64,000 bases of DNA from Taxillus chinensis. Its lineage: Eukaryota; Streptophyta; Magnoliopsida; Santalales; Loranthaceae. The position numbers and the translations under genes were made by a program. The notes under the pieces were generated by a model, which was not told the DNA's origin, made no database searches, and was given only the letters and a program-made list of their open reading frames with translations. The stretch is from NCBI GenBank assembly GCA_023512835.1, contig CM042090.1, positions 47,757,321 through 47,821,320 on the forward strand. Direction: 5' to 3'. Positions 23,103-35,433 of the stretch are shown in pieces. Within the stretch, counting starts at the first letter, position 1, and every line of letters starts with the position of its first letter.

Positions 23103-24607
23103 TGATAACGTGCATTTTATGCCGTTATTCTAGTGTTTATTTAGGATGTTTAAGAGCATGATTAGAGCCTTATTGCTTCATATATCATATATATTTGCTC
23201 TAACCCCTAGGAAGATGCTAGTTGCAAATACATGCGCTTTTAAGCTGTTTTGGCAGGTTTTGGACCTCACTTTTGACATAGTAGATGGCCTCAAACAATT
23301 GGCGTGCAAGAACAAAAGTTTCTTAGAATGATGTCCTCTACCTACCACAGAAATTTCAGAGCATTTGGAGCTGCACATGAATTCAGCCATTTCCCGTGCA
23401 AGCCTATTTTTGCCTCTCAGGCCTCTACAGGATGTAAGGAAGCTTGGGGAGAAGTTTGAGCTGATTTGGAGGTGCACGTGAATTCACCATATCACGTGCA
23501 AATTGGCGTGCAGAGATATTTTTGGACCGATCCTATCGTTTTTCTATGCTGATCATTTGTTCCTGAAGGCCCAAGTCCAAATTGTGGATGGAAGATAAAG
23601 ATTTTAAAGTTTCGAGTGTCACTTATCAAAACTACGCCGTTTTGATAAATGGGCTAGGGTACACACCTCAAAGCCCATCCAAACTCTATAAATACAAGCC
23701 TCCACGCCTCTGCTATACATGCCTAACCCCCCTACACGTTTTTAGAGAGAGAGAGGCTCCACGTCTTGGAGGCTGTCCTTGACCTAGGAGAGCAGCCGTC
23801 GCAGCCATCGCAGCAGCCGTCGCGGATTTTGGAGCCTGGATTTGAAGCTTTGCTGTGCGCGTGGATTAGAAGAAGATGTTTAGCTTTTCTGCTATGGTTT
23901 TGCTTGTAATCATGCGTGAGTAGTTTTTTAATCTAGGGGAGCAATGTAGCCCCCTTGTTGCTTTGCTGTGTTTATGAATATTGGGTTTGGATGATTGAAG
24001 TTTTGCATGTTTTATGAATCTGTTCTTAATTCTATCTTTGGATGTACACCTTGGTATTCTTAGCCCTAGTCTGGGGCGGATTGAGATTCATAACTTATTT
24101 GTAATTGGTGTGATCATTATCCTTTTGCAAGTACGATTTATTGGCTTTGCATGTTTGTGTGTTTAGATGACCATTCTGGCATACAACTCTTAAAAGGACC
24201 TCAATGACCATTTGTTGTCCTTGGCTTATGTTTAGCATGTTTTCAATCAGACAACCCTAATACCATGAACCAGTAGAGATAACATAGGGAGGTGAAATTG
24301 TGACCCTAGATGCTTTTAATCCTTGAATCTTAATCCTAAAATCAGTTTACTTTCTTTGTTTATTCAGAAAACCACATAAAAATTAGATCTTTAGTTTAAA
24401 AAAGAAAACTTTTTGCCAAGACATTTTATAGAACAAGAGTAATTGGGTGTTTTGATTTGAGAACTAGAAAACTAGGCTAATCCCTGTGGGTTCGACGCCT
24501 TGCTTGCTGCTATTCTTTTAGTGCAAACTTAGGGAATTTATTATCTTGAAGAGAGATTTAACGACATTAGCTAGCTCTTTTAGAGAGGCTAAAAATCTTG
24601 TCTATCA
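23103..24607 (+). repeat. Element B 3' LTR (1505 bp)
   Basis: TGATAACG to TTGTCTATCA, then the target duplicate AGTGC. Very close to the 5' LTR; the end reads CTATCA instead of CTGTCA. Confidence 0.95.
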
Positions 24608-24612
24608 AGTGC

Positions 24613-27606
24613 TCCAGTTTACAGAAGCTCAACAAGATGAAGAAGTGGACTTGACAGCTGAGGAGGATGAGCAAACATCAAATTCTCTGGAGCAAGCAAA
24701 GGAGGAAAAGGAAGAGGACATACCTCCAGTTCCAGAACTGAAGGAACTACCTGGACACCTAAGGTATGAATTTCTAGACCCTACAAATAAATTTCCAGTT
24801 ATAGTTGCTGCTAATTTAAATGATGTAGAGTGCACTCAACTGCTAGAAATCCTTAGGAAACACAAAAAGGCCCTAGGGTGGAACATTGAAGATATTAGGG
24901 GTATAAGTCCAGGGATTTGTATGCACAAAATTTTAATGAATGATGACTTTACACCCACAGCTGAAAGACAAAGAAGATTAAACCCTGCCATGAAAGAAGT
25001 AGTAAGAAAAGAAATTCTAAAATGGAAAAATGCGGGTATAATTTATGCTATTTCAGATAGTGAGTGGGTGAGTCCGTTGCATGTTGTGCCCAAGAAAGGG
25101 GGTATGACAGTGATTAAAAATGAGAAGAATGAATTGATCCCATCTCGGACTGTGACGGGATGGAGAGTGTGTGTTGACTATAGGAAGCTGAATAAGGCCA
25201 CTAGGAAGGATGACTTTCCCCTTCCTTTCATTGACCAGATGTTGGATAGGTTAGCTGGCTATAGTCACTATTGCTTTTTAGATGGATACTCCGGGTATAA
25301 TCAGATCATGGTTATACCCGAAGACCAAGACAAGACCACTTTCACGTGCCCCTTTGGCACCTTTGCTTTTAGGAGGATGCCATTTGGGCTATGCAATGCA
25401 CCTGCCACCTTTCAAAGGTGCATGATGGCCATTTTCCAAGGCTTGGTGGAGGAGATCATGGAGGTTTTCATGGATGACTTTTTAGTGTTTGGTTCCTCCT
25501 ACCAACAGTGTTTGAAAAATTTAGATGTGGTCTTAGAAAGATATGAGGAGAAGGAACTAGTCCTAAATTGGGAAAAATGCCATTTTATGGTAACTGAGGG
25601 GATAGTTCTAGGGCACAAGGTGTCTTCACAAGGTTTGGAGGTGGACAAGGCAAAAATCTCCACTATTGAGACTTTGCCACCTCCAACAAATGAAAAAGGG
25701 GTGAGAAGTTTCCTTGGCTTTTATAGGAGATTCATTAAGGACTTCTCTAAAATTGCAAAAACCATGAGTAGGCTGTTAGAGAAGGACACAAGCTTTGAGT
25801 TCAATGAAGATTGCTTAGAAGCTTTCAACATCCTCAAGGGTAAGTTAGTCACTGCACCAGTTATAGTCACACCAGACTGGGCTCAGCCTTTTGAGCTAAT
25901 GTGAGACGCAAGTGACTATGCTGTGGGGGTAGTCTTTGGGCAAAGACGTGATAAGGTGTTTAGGGTCATTTACTATGCTAGTAAGACCTTAGATGATGCT
26001 CAACAGAACTACACTACCACTAAAAAAGAGTTGCTGGCCGTGGTTTATGGCTGCAACAAGTTTAGACCCTACCTTTTTGTGTCTAAAGTAATTGTTTATA
26101 CTGATCATGCAGCTTTGAAATATTTATTTGCTAAAAAGGAAGCCAAGCCATGCTTAATTAGGTGGGTACTCCTTTTACAGGAATTTGACTTGAAATTAGA
26201 GACACAAAGGGAGCCCTCAATTCTGTGGCTGATCATCTCTCCCGTGTGGAGAATGCACCTAAGTCTCTACCCATTGTAGATGACTTTCCTGATGAGAAGT
26301 TGTTTGAGGTGCACCAACTTCCTTGGTTTGCTGATATAGCAAACTATTTAGCCACTGGGTTTATACCCAAGCAATTGGACTACCATCAGCGAAAGAGGTT
26401 GGTAGTGGATGCTAAGAAATACATTTGGGATGACCCTATTCTCTATAGGAGGTGTCCAGACCAAATAATTAGAAGGTGTGTCCTTGAGGAGGAGATAGAT
26501 GACATAATATACCATTGTCACTCATCACATTATGGGGGCCACTTTGGGGTGCAGAGAACTGTGGCTAAGATCATGCAGTGTGGCTTCTATTGACCTCACA
26601 TGGTGAAAGACACCTATGTCTACATCAAAACCTGTGATAGATGTCAAAGGGTAGGTGGTCTGTCTAGGAAGAATGAGATGTCATTAACTGGAATTCTTCC
26701 AGTTGAAATTTTTGATATATAAGGCATTGACTTTATGGGGCCATTCCCCAATTCTGATGGGTATTCATATATCCTATTGGCTGTGGATTATGTGTCAAAG
26801 TGGGTAGAAGCTATACCAACCAGAGTGAATGATGCTAGAGTAGTGACTCACTTCCTTACCAGAAACATCTTTAGCCGATTTGGGACACCAAGGGCTATAA
26901 TTAGTGATGAGGGTAGTCACTTCTGCAATAAACTGTTTGACAAGTTGTTGAACAAATATGGGGTAACTCATAGGAAGTCTTTAGCTTACCACCCACAAGC
27001 TAATGGACAAGCAGAGGTGTCCAACAGAGAGATTAAAGCCATTTTAGAGAAAACTGTTGGAGCAAATAGGAAAGACTGGTCTCAAAGGCTTAATGAAGCC
27101 TTATGGGCATATAGGACACAGCCTATAAAACTCCCATTGGGATGTCACCTTACCGTATTCTTTATGGGAAGGCCTGTCACTTACCTGTGGAATTAGAGCA
27201 CAAGGCTCACTGGGCCTTGAGGAAGTTAAATTTTGATCCACAAGAGGCAAAAGAGCTTAAGATGACTCAATTAATTGAATTAGAAGAGTTCAGGATGGAT
27301 GCCTATGAAAGTGCTAAAATTTATAAAGAAAGAACCAAGAAATGGCATGATAGGCAATTAACCAAGGAACCTTTAACCTTGGGGCAGAAAGTTCTCTTAT
27401 TTAACACAAGGTTAAGGCTATTTCCTGGAAAATTAAGGTCCAAGTGGATGAGACCTTTTGTGATAGTTGATAAGAAGCCATATGGGAGCTTTGAGCTCCA
27501 AGCTGAAGATGGCAAGAAATTTTGGGTGAATGGCAACAGACTGAAACCATACTTTGATCCAACTCAGAGGGAGATTATTGATTCCCTCTCTTTCACCACC
27601 TCATGA
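24613..27606 (+). pseudogene. Element A RT, RNase H and integrase (broken)
   Basis: RT (24613-25904) has WRVCVDYRKLNKATRKDDF, CFLDGYSGYNQI and VFMDDFLVFG, with a 9-bp deletion in the VRSFLGFYRRF block. A TGA replaces the Cys codon of the RNase H MCDAS motif at 25902-25904. RNase H continues (25923-26200) to a frameshift near 26195. Integrase pieces: the zinc region to 26593, a TGA in FYWPHM, a TAA in the FDIWGIDF block, [10 protein letters not shown] and [14 protein letters not shown] (26735-27196), a frameshift near 27117, and a C-terminus ending at 27606. All catalytic motifs are identifiable and none is in a usable frame. Confidence 0.92.
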
Positions 27607-28379
27607 TCTTAATTGAAAGTCTAGCTACAGACTTTAAATAAAGCGCTGATTGGGAGGCAACCCAATGTTTTATTTTATTTATTTATTTATTTTTTATTCA
27701 ATAATTTTGTTTGCAAGCTAACCCTGGTACAGTAGATTTTGTTTCTTTCTTGACTAACCATTTGCAGGATGAGCCAAAATTATTGGGCCTTGGACTTTTG
27801 AATTTATTTTAAGGAACAAGTGAAGCCCACAAGTACTTGAATTTAAGCCCAATGAATTGGCGTGCAAGCATAGAGGTTGATCCATACTGCAAAAGCAACT
27901 CAGAGGAAAATTTTGGGATAATATGGGCCTACACGCCATATTGCACGCCAAATGGCCAATTGGCGTGCACCTCTTTTGCCTCTGCAGCTTCCTGGGCCAG
28001 TAGATAAACATCACAAGAAGCACTTTACTTCTCGCACGCCATTTGCTAGCTATCATCTGAAGGGATAAAAAGGCAAAATACCAATTTTGGACCTCCTAGA
28101 AGCTTCAACAATATCACGTGCAGAAGAGACTATTGCTTTACAGCTCATGAGGGACCCACCACCAAAATTTGGAACGATTCTGACCTGCACGCTATTTCAC
28201 CCATGTGACATGCAAAGTCAGAATTGGGACACTTCTTCTTCTGCACGCTATAAATAATGAGGCCGGGAGCTAGGTCATTCACACCAAAAACTCATTTCTA
28301 GATTTGAAATTTGTGAAGCTCTGGTTCTTGCTGCTCTAGCCAAATTTCATCCTTCTTCTCTCTAAATTCCTGAAGCAAG
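27607..28379 (+). promoter_or_regulatory. Element A spacer upstream of accessory gene, putative internal promoter
   Basis: A noncoding stretch between integrase and the Ulp1-like ORF. It is rich in GCACGCC/GGCGTGC half-sites (for example near 27855, 27940-27975, 28035), the motif also concentrated in the LTR U3. TATAAATA lies at 28249-28256, about 125 bp before the ATG at 28380. The resemblance to LTR U3 composition suggests a second promoter for the downstream ORF; this is inference. Confidence 0.5.
28249..28256 (+). promoter_or_regulatory. Internal TATA box, element A
   Basis: TATAAATA following CTTCTGCACGC, positioned 124-131 bp upstream of the accessory ORF start. The same arrangement is seen in element B. 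Confidence 0.5.
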
Positions 28380-30393
28380 ATGGTGCGCACAAGGAGATCA
28401 CGCAAGGAAGAAATTCATTCATCCAGTTCTTCCAACAATGAGGATGAGGAGATGTTCCTGGGGCATGCTTTGGATCTAAGTGCCTTGGAGGAATCAGACC
28501 TGGGATGGTCAAATGAGGTGGCCTTAAAGCTTCAAAATCTTGGGTTAGTGAGGTTAGTTTCAGCCAGATGTGCTGTTTATTATCTTGCTTTGCATGAGTT
28601 TTATCATTCCATTTACTTAAATGAGGAGGAGGATGCAATTCTAGGGCAGGTGCAGGGGGTGTATATTCGTATCACACCTGAGACAATTAGGAAGACCTTT
28701 AACCTTCCTGTACCTACTGACCACCTCCCTCACCTGACCTTAGGGGAGTATGGTACTGCCTTAAATTAGGCAAAACGTTCTGAGAGGAGGAGGCAGTTTA
28801 CTAAAAATGTCTTTGTGGGACAAACTAGATGTTTAGCTCATCTAGTAGGAAAGTGCGTGCTGTTGCAAACTAGTGGAAAGGATGGTGTGCCTATGACCCA
28901 TCTTGCATTCATGTATAGCATTGACCATATGTTAAATGTGGACTGGGTTGCTGCCATTTTCAATTGGTGGAAGAAAAACTTGACAAAGAGGGTATATGGC
29001 AGATTGTTATGTGTTATTTTTCAGAGCTAGCATGCTCAGCATTTTGCCCATTTAGACAGCACCCCATTCCCTTCTCAATGGGTTTTGAGAGTACTGCATA
29101 CTGAAGGCGGTTTGGGAGTCAGTACAAGAGGTCATTGGGCAACCAATGTTCCTCCTCCATCATAGCCATCTAGGCACAGCGTTCATGTGGAGAGATCCAC
29201 TGAGTTTGCACGAGGCACCTCTACTTCATTGGATGAAAGGAAACAGACCTTATTCAGGCTTACTGCCATGTATATGCAGTATAATGTGCACAAGGAAGAT
29301 GTGTTTAACTTCTTTCAAGGTATCAGTGGCCAGGTGGTAAGTGAGGTAGAAGTTATCAATTGGGCATTTACAAATGGACATATTCAGAGTGCTCAGTTTG
29401 AAGAGTTAATGGTACTTGTCTCTCAAGACCAGCATGCTACTTCTGGACCGTTAGCCAGAGCATGGGAAGCCCCTGAAGCTCCTACTACTGAATCTACTAG
29501 AGCATGGAGAAAAGAAACACAAGAGCTCAGGGAGGCTAATGCTAGAACCCAACGTGAAGTTGAAGCACTAAGGAAGAACAACAAAGAAGTCAAGGGCCTC
29601 CTAGGAAAAATTTGGAAGGCCTTAAGCAAGAAGAAAACGTCCAAACACTCTCCCGTAGTGGAGATATCTGAAGAAGACTTACCTTCAGTTCATGAAGACT
29701 CTTCCCATGCCCAGGAAGACCAACCACAACCAGAAACTTCAGCAGGGCACGCTTATTATCCAGAAGAGGCAGAGCTAGAAGCAGGCCATTCCCATTTTCA
29801 GCCCTTTATGGATCCTAACTATTCTCAGGCTATTGTGCCTATGGTGCTTCCTGTCTCATGGGGGACATACATGCCTGCTGCACCTCATGACCTGCTCGGA
29901 GAGCCTATACATTTGACCATAGATCCAACCCTATCATCTGTTGAGAGTCAAGCAGCATTTGAAGACTTCATTAACTGTCAGGTGTTAAGGGCTCGCTTTG
30001 CAAGGGATATGCACCTCTTCACCTTGTTTGTCCTTCAGAGGATCTTAGGCGACAAATATCTATACTCAGATGAGGTGGACTTATTTTGCAGGACTATGCA
30101 TTTTGTTGTGGAGGCTGAGCCTCATAATTACCCACTGTCCCAGTATACCTCTATTATGCTGTGCGAGCTTTATGAGCAACCTTTGACTGAAAGTGTGTGG
30201 CGCCAGCGTATAAATGGTCAGAATGAAGGGCACCGTCCTTGGCGTGGTATGCACGAGGTGCTGATCCCTGTGCACATTGATCGTCACTATGTCTTGGTGC
30301 ATGTGGATTTGAGTGCAGGGCATGCGGTGCTTTATGATCCAAGCCAAGGCGAAGGGTTCACTAGAAGAAAGAGACGGCTTGTTCATGGGCTCA
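28380..30393 (+). pseudogene. Accessory Ulp1/C48-like protease ORF of element A (first part)
   Basis: Starts at ATG 28380 (MVRTRRSRKEEIHSSSS). The N-terminal third (GVYIRITPETIRKTFNLPVP; HMLNVDWVAAIFNWWK) resembles plant mobile-element accessory proteins. A coiled coil (ELREANARTQREVEALRKN) and an acidic Pro/Glu/His-rich linker follow. The C-terminal third looks like a Ulp1/C48 cysteine protease: His in DRHYVLVHVD, Asp in VLYDPSQGE. Three in-frame stops (28767, 29028, about 29163) sit where element C has sense codons. Element C is inserted at 30393; the Gln/Cys part continues at 50564-50823. Role in the element is unknown; a SUMO- or ubiquitin-like substrate is only a family expectation. Confidence 0.75.
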
Positions 30394-31889
30394 TGACAGA
30401 CAGATTTTTAGCCTCTCTAAAGAGCTAGCTAATGTCGTTAAATCTCTCTTCAAGATAATGAATTCCCTAAGTTCGCACTAAAAGAATAGCAGCAAGCAAG
30501 GGGTCGAACCCACAGGGATTAGCCTAGTTTTCTAGTTTTTAAATCAAAACACCCAATTACTCTTGCCCTATAAAATGTCTTGGCAAAAAGTTTTCTTTTT
30601 TATAACTAAAGATCTAATTTTTATTTGGTTTTTTGAATAAACAAAGAAAGCAAATTGATTTTAGGATTAAGATTCAAGGATTAAAGGCATCTAGGGTCAC
30701 AATTTCACCTCCCTATGTTATCTCTACTGATTCATGGTATTGGGGTTGTTTAATTGAAAACATGCTAAACATAAGCCAAGGAACTACAAATGGTCATTGA
30801 AGTCCTTTTAAGTGTTGTATGTCTGAATGGTCATCAAAACATACACATGCAAAGCCAATCAATCCTACTTGCAAAAGGATAATGTCACACCAATTACAAA
30901 TAAGTTATGAATCTCAATCTGCCCCAGAATAGGGCTAAGAATCCTAGGTGTATACTTCCTAGAGATAGAAGAATAAGAACAGATTCATAAAACATGTAAA
31001 ACTCAATCATCCAAATCCAATATTCATAAATTCAGCACAGCAACAAGGGGGCTACATTGCTCCCCTAGATTAAAAGACTACTCACGCATGATTACAAGCA
31101 AACACAAAGCAGAAAAGCTCAACATCTTCTTCTTATCCACGCGCACAGCAAAGCTTCAACCCAAGTTTCCAAAATCCGCGACGGTTGCGACGGCTGCTCT
31201 CCTAGGTCAGGAACAGCCTCCAAAACGTCTCTCTCTCTCTAAAACGTGTAGAATGAATTGCACACCCTCCTTGGACGTGTAAAGCCTCTATTTATAGAGA
31301 ATGGATAGGCCTTGATGTGTATTATAAAGTGTACCCTAGCCTATCTATCAAAACGACGTAGTTTTGATAAATGACACTACAAACTTTAAAATCTCTCAAT
31401 CCAAGCACAATATGGACAAGGCCGTTTAGGAAAGAATGATCAGCATAGAAAAACGACTGGATCGGTGCAAAAATATGGCTGTACGTCAATTTGAACGTCA
31501 TATGCCCAATTGGCGTGCACCTCCAAATTAGCTGAAATTCTTCCCCAAGCTTCCTTGCATCTTGTGGAGGGCAGATAAGCAAAAATATGCTTGCACGCCA
31601 TTTCAGTCCAATTGGTGTTCACGTCCGATTGCTCTGAAACTTCTGTGGGAGATAGAGGATATCATGCTGAGAAATGTTTGTTTTGCACGCCAATTGGTTT
31701 GAGGCCATATACATAGTCCAAAGTGATCTCCAAAATCTACCAAAACAGCTTAAAAACACATGTATTTGCAAATAGCATCTTCCTAGGGGTTAGAGCAGAT
31801 ATATGTGAAATATAATACAATAAGGCTCGAATTATGCTCTTAAACTCCCTAAATAAATAAAAGAATAACGGCATAAAATGCACGTTATC
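30394..31889 (-). repeat. Element C 3' LTR (1496 bp)
   Basis: On plus it reads TGACAGACAG...ACGTTATCA, the reverse complement of the A-type LTR. It has the same length as its partner at 49063-50558, with scattered substitutions and no large indel. Confidence 0.95.
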
Positions 31890-32603
31890 AAATACACCAC
31901 ACTTGAACCATTGCTTGTCCTCAAGCAAAAACATACAAGCATGCAGAAATAAAATAAACACTCAGTCAAACGGGAAGAAAAATAAAATATCAATCAAGGA
32001 GAGTCATGGTTTCCCAAGCATGCAACTCTATCATGATGAAATGGGCATTTTAAGCAACCGAAATGAGTCATAGCTTAGTTCATTCATGTCCATATCCCTA
32101 AGTCCAACAACCATGCGATTTCCTTATTGAAAATTCAGATATCAGCAAGCAGTCCATGCTAACACAGCACCTAGTTTGCCTTTAAGTTCTCACAAAGGAT
32201 AAAGCTACCTCACTCAAATATAACTTTTCTGTTTCTCTTTAATCTCAAGCCCCATACCTATCAATTAACAAAGGATAGTAAACTCTATCTCTACATCCGC
32301 CATCAGCTATTGATTAAGTACTTGTCAAGCAATCATGAGAGTTCCCTATTGTGCTCATCAAAGAAAACACACTCTTTATTCTACTTTATTTGAACTCACA
32401 CGCTAGTCTAAACTCAATAAACTCACACTCTATTCTAATAACTGATAAAACAAAACCATGGAGCTAAAGAATTGAGCTCAACACTCTTAAACAAACAAAA
32501 CTCAGCCAATGTGGCTACCAAACTAACTAATTACTCATATGAACATCAAGTCAATGTGGCTTTTATTTTGAATCCCTCTTTTCTTTTCTTTTCTTTTCTT
32601 TTC

Positions 32604-32637
<34 letters not shown>

Positions 32638-33081
32638 GTTTTTTTTTTTGTTTTTTTTAGTAATAACCTTACAAGGTTGCATTTTATGCTCTCCCTTTAA
32701 GGGTCACTAAAGTCTATCTTAGCATGTTATGCTTAGCTAATATTCAAACTTCAGCTCCAAAAACATGGTGATATCATTCAAAAGATAAAGACATGATTAA
32801 ACCAAATCAGAGCACATTTTAACTACTTTAACACCCTTATCACAACATGATACTAATGTGGCACAAAAAGTAAAATTTGTAGGCCAAAATTGCATACTTA
32901 ATATCCATGTCTCCACATGCAAATCACTCAAGCAGGCAACTCAAACAATCATGCAAATTTTTTTTTTAACATGCAATCACATAACATAAAAAACAAGCAA
33001 GTGGCTAAAGTCACTCCCCAATACACCACACTTAAAATATGTTATGTCCTCATGGCATGAAATAGGGAGTAGGAAAATACT
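31890..33081 (-). other. Element C 3' noncoding region
   Basis: Corresponds to the 3' region of A and B between the accessory gene and the LTR. It contains a long pyrimidine tract of CTTTT units (about 32576-32660), the complement of the GAAAA tract seen in A and B, and the AAGTGTGGTGTAT motif (as ATACACCACACTT) next to the LTR and again near 33020. No gene. Confidence 0.8.
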
Positions 33082-35338
33082 TACCTCTCAGTTGGCAAGC
33101 TGTAGTAGTAGATAACATTAACCACCATTCGACGTGCACGAGTAACAAAATCATTTGAGGTTTTTCCGCGTATCTCCCAGCTTTCCCTCATTTGCAGAAT
33201 AGCCATCATATAGTAGCAAACAAAAATCCCACAGCTGAATTGGTCAGGCTGCTAAGGGATTTCCATTTCGTTGAGGTGAATAAGAGGGAGCTTGTCCTGC
33301 AACAATCCTTCTTTTTTCATTGCATCCTTGATTCGTTTTATGAGCCCATGAACAAGCCGTCTCTTTCTTCTAGTGAACCCTTCGCCTTGGCTTGGATCAT
33401 AAAGCACCGCATGCCCTGCACTCAAATCGACACGCACCAAGACATAGTGACGATCAATGTGCGCAGGGATCAGCACCTTGTGCATACCATGCCAAGGACG
33501 GTGCCCTTCATTCTGACCATTTATATGCTGGCGCCACACACTTTCAGTCAAAGGTTGCTCATAAAGCTCGCACAGCATAATAGAGGTATACTGGGACAGT
33601 GGGTAATTATGAGGCTCAACCTCCACAACAAAATGCATAGTCCTGCAAAATAAGTCCACCTCATCTGAGTATAGATATTCGTCGCCTAAGATCCTCTGAA
33701 GGACAAATGAGGTGAAGAGGTCCATATCCCTTGCAAAGCGAGCCCTTAACACCTGAGAGTTCTTCAAATGCTGCTTGACTCTCAGCAGATGATAGTGCTG
33801 GATCTATGGTCAAATGTATAGGCTCTCCGAGCAGGTCGTGAGGTGCAGCAGGCATGTATGTCCCCCATGAGACAGGAAGCACCGTAGGCACAATAGCCTG
33901 AGAATAGTTAGGATCCATAAATGGTTGAAAATGGGAATGCCCTGCTTCTGGCTCTGCCTCTTCTGGATAATAAGCGTGCCCTGCTGAAGTTTCTGGTTGT
34001 GGTGGGTCTTCCTGGGCATGGGAAGAGTCTTCATGAACTGAAGGTAAGTCTTCTTCAGATATCTCCACTTCGGGAGAGTGTTTGGATGCTTTCTTCTTGC
34101 TCAAGGCCTTCCAAATTTTTCCTAGGAGGCCCTTGACTTGTTTGTTGTTCTTCCTTAATGCTTCAACTTCACGTTGGGTTCTAGCATTAGCCTCCCTGAG
34201 CTCTTGTATTTCTTTTCTCCATGCATGCTTCAATAGATTCAGTAGCAGGAGCTTCAAGGGCTTCCCATGCTCTGGCTGACGGTCTAGAAGTAGCATGCTG
34301 GTCTTGAGAGACAAGTACCATTAACTCTTCAAACTGAGCACTCTGAATATGTCCATTTGTAAATGCCCAATTGATAACTTCTACCTCACTTACCACCTGG
34401 CCACTGATACCTTGAAAGAAGTTAAACACATCTTCCTTGTCCACATTATACTGCATATACATGGTAGTAAGCCTGAATAGGGTCTGTTTCCTTTCATCCA
34501 ATGAAGTAGAGGTGTCTCGTGCAAACTCAGTGGATCTCTCCACATGAACGCTATGCCTAGATGGCTGTGATGGAGGAGGAACATTGGTTGTCCAATGACC
34601 TCTTGTACTGACTCCCAAACCGCCTTCAGTATGTAATACTCTTAAAACCCATTGAGAGGGGAATGGGGTGCTGTCTAAATGGGCAAAATACTGAGCATGC
34701 TGGCTCTGAAAAATAACACATAACAGTTTGCCATATACCCTCTTTGTCAAGTTTTTCTTCCACCAATTGAAAATGGCAGCAGCCCAGTCCACATTTAACA
34801 TATGGTCAATGCTATACATGAATGCAAGATGGGTCATAGGCATACCATCCTTTCCACTAGTTTGCAATAACACGCACTTTCCTACCAGATGAGCTAAACA
34901 TCTAGTTTTTCCCACAAAGCCATTTTTAGTAAACTGCCTCCTCCTTTCAGAACATTTTGCATAATTTAAGGCAGTACCATACTCCCCTAAGGTCAGGTGA
35001 GGGAGGTGGTCAGTAGGTACAGGAAGGTTAAAGGTCTTCCTAATTGTCTCAGGTGTGATACGAATATACACCCCCTGCACCTGCCCTAGAATTGCATCCT
35101 CCTCCTCATTTAAGTAAATGGAATGACAAAACTCATGCAAAGCAGGATAATAAACGGCACATCTGGATGAAACTAACCTCACTAACCCAAGATTTTGAAG
35201 CTTTAAGGCCACCTCATTTGACCATCCCAGGTCTGATTCCTCCAAGGCACTTAGATCCAAAGCATGCCCCAAGAACATCTCCCCATCCTCACTGCTGGAA
35301 GAACTGGATGAATGAATTTCTTCCTTGACTGATCTCCT
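33082..35338 (-). pseudogene. Accessory Ulp1/C48-like protease ORF of element C
   Basis: The long open part (35338-34187) covers the N-terminal domain without the three stops found in A. A net +4 insertion near 34230 and a deletion near 33750 shift the frame. The protease domain then reads DRHYVLVRVDLSAGHAVLYD and, past a TAG where A has CAG (near 33251), QPDQFSCGIFVCYYM, giving His, Asp, Gln and Cys in the C48 order. The first few codons are replaced by viral DNA at 35339. Comparing A and C shows that the ancestor encoded one continuous protein of roughly 760 residues. Confidence 0.78.
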
Positions 35339-35433
35339 TTGCAACATATCCCGACCCCCGTCTATGTAGCATATAACATCATCTTTCTAAACACGAAGCA
35401 CTATCCTAGTTGCAACATATCCCGACCCCCGTC
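35339..35433. repeat. 24-bp direct repeat and filler at the viral/retroelement junction
   Basis: A 24-bp piece of Rep at 35339-35362 is repeated at 35410-35433. Between them are about 20 bp of unknown origin (35363-35383) and the Rep stretch that normally precedes the repeat. Scrambled short templated insertions of this kind are typical of plant end-joining junctions. Confidence 0.8.

Larger units (their letters stand above)
13866..24607 (+). mobile_element. Element B: Athila-like Gypsy retrotransposon inserted in element A
   Basis: It is flanked by the 5-bp duplication AGTGC (13861-13865 and 24608-24612). LTRs of 1519 and 1505 bp start TGATAACG and end in TCA. It keeps gag, protease, RT, RNase H and integrase, but the accessory Ulp1-like ORF is reduced to a short remnant by an internal deletion. 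The same family as A and C, but a distinguishable LTR subfamily (CACGTGAATTC motifs where A has CACGCCAATTG). Confidence 0.95.

Noticed and set aside
32472..32660. Frame with a Phe-rich tail in element C
   Set aside because: The tail is the CTTTT microsatellite; the rest is noncoding 3' region.
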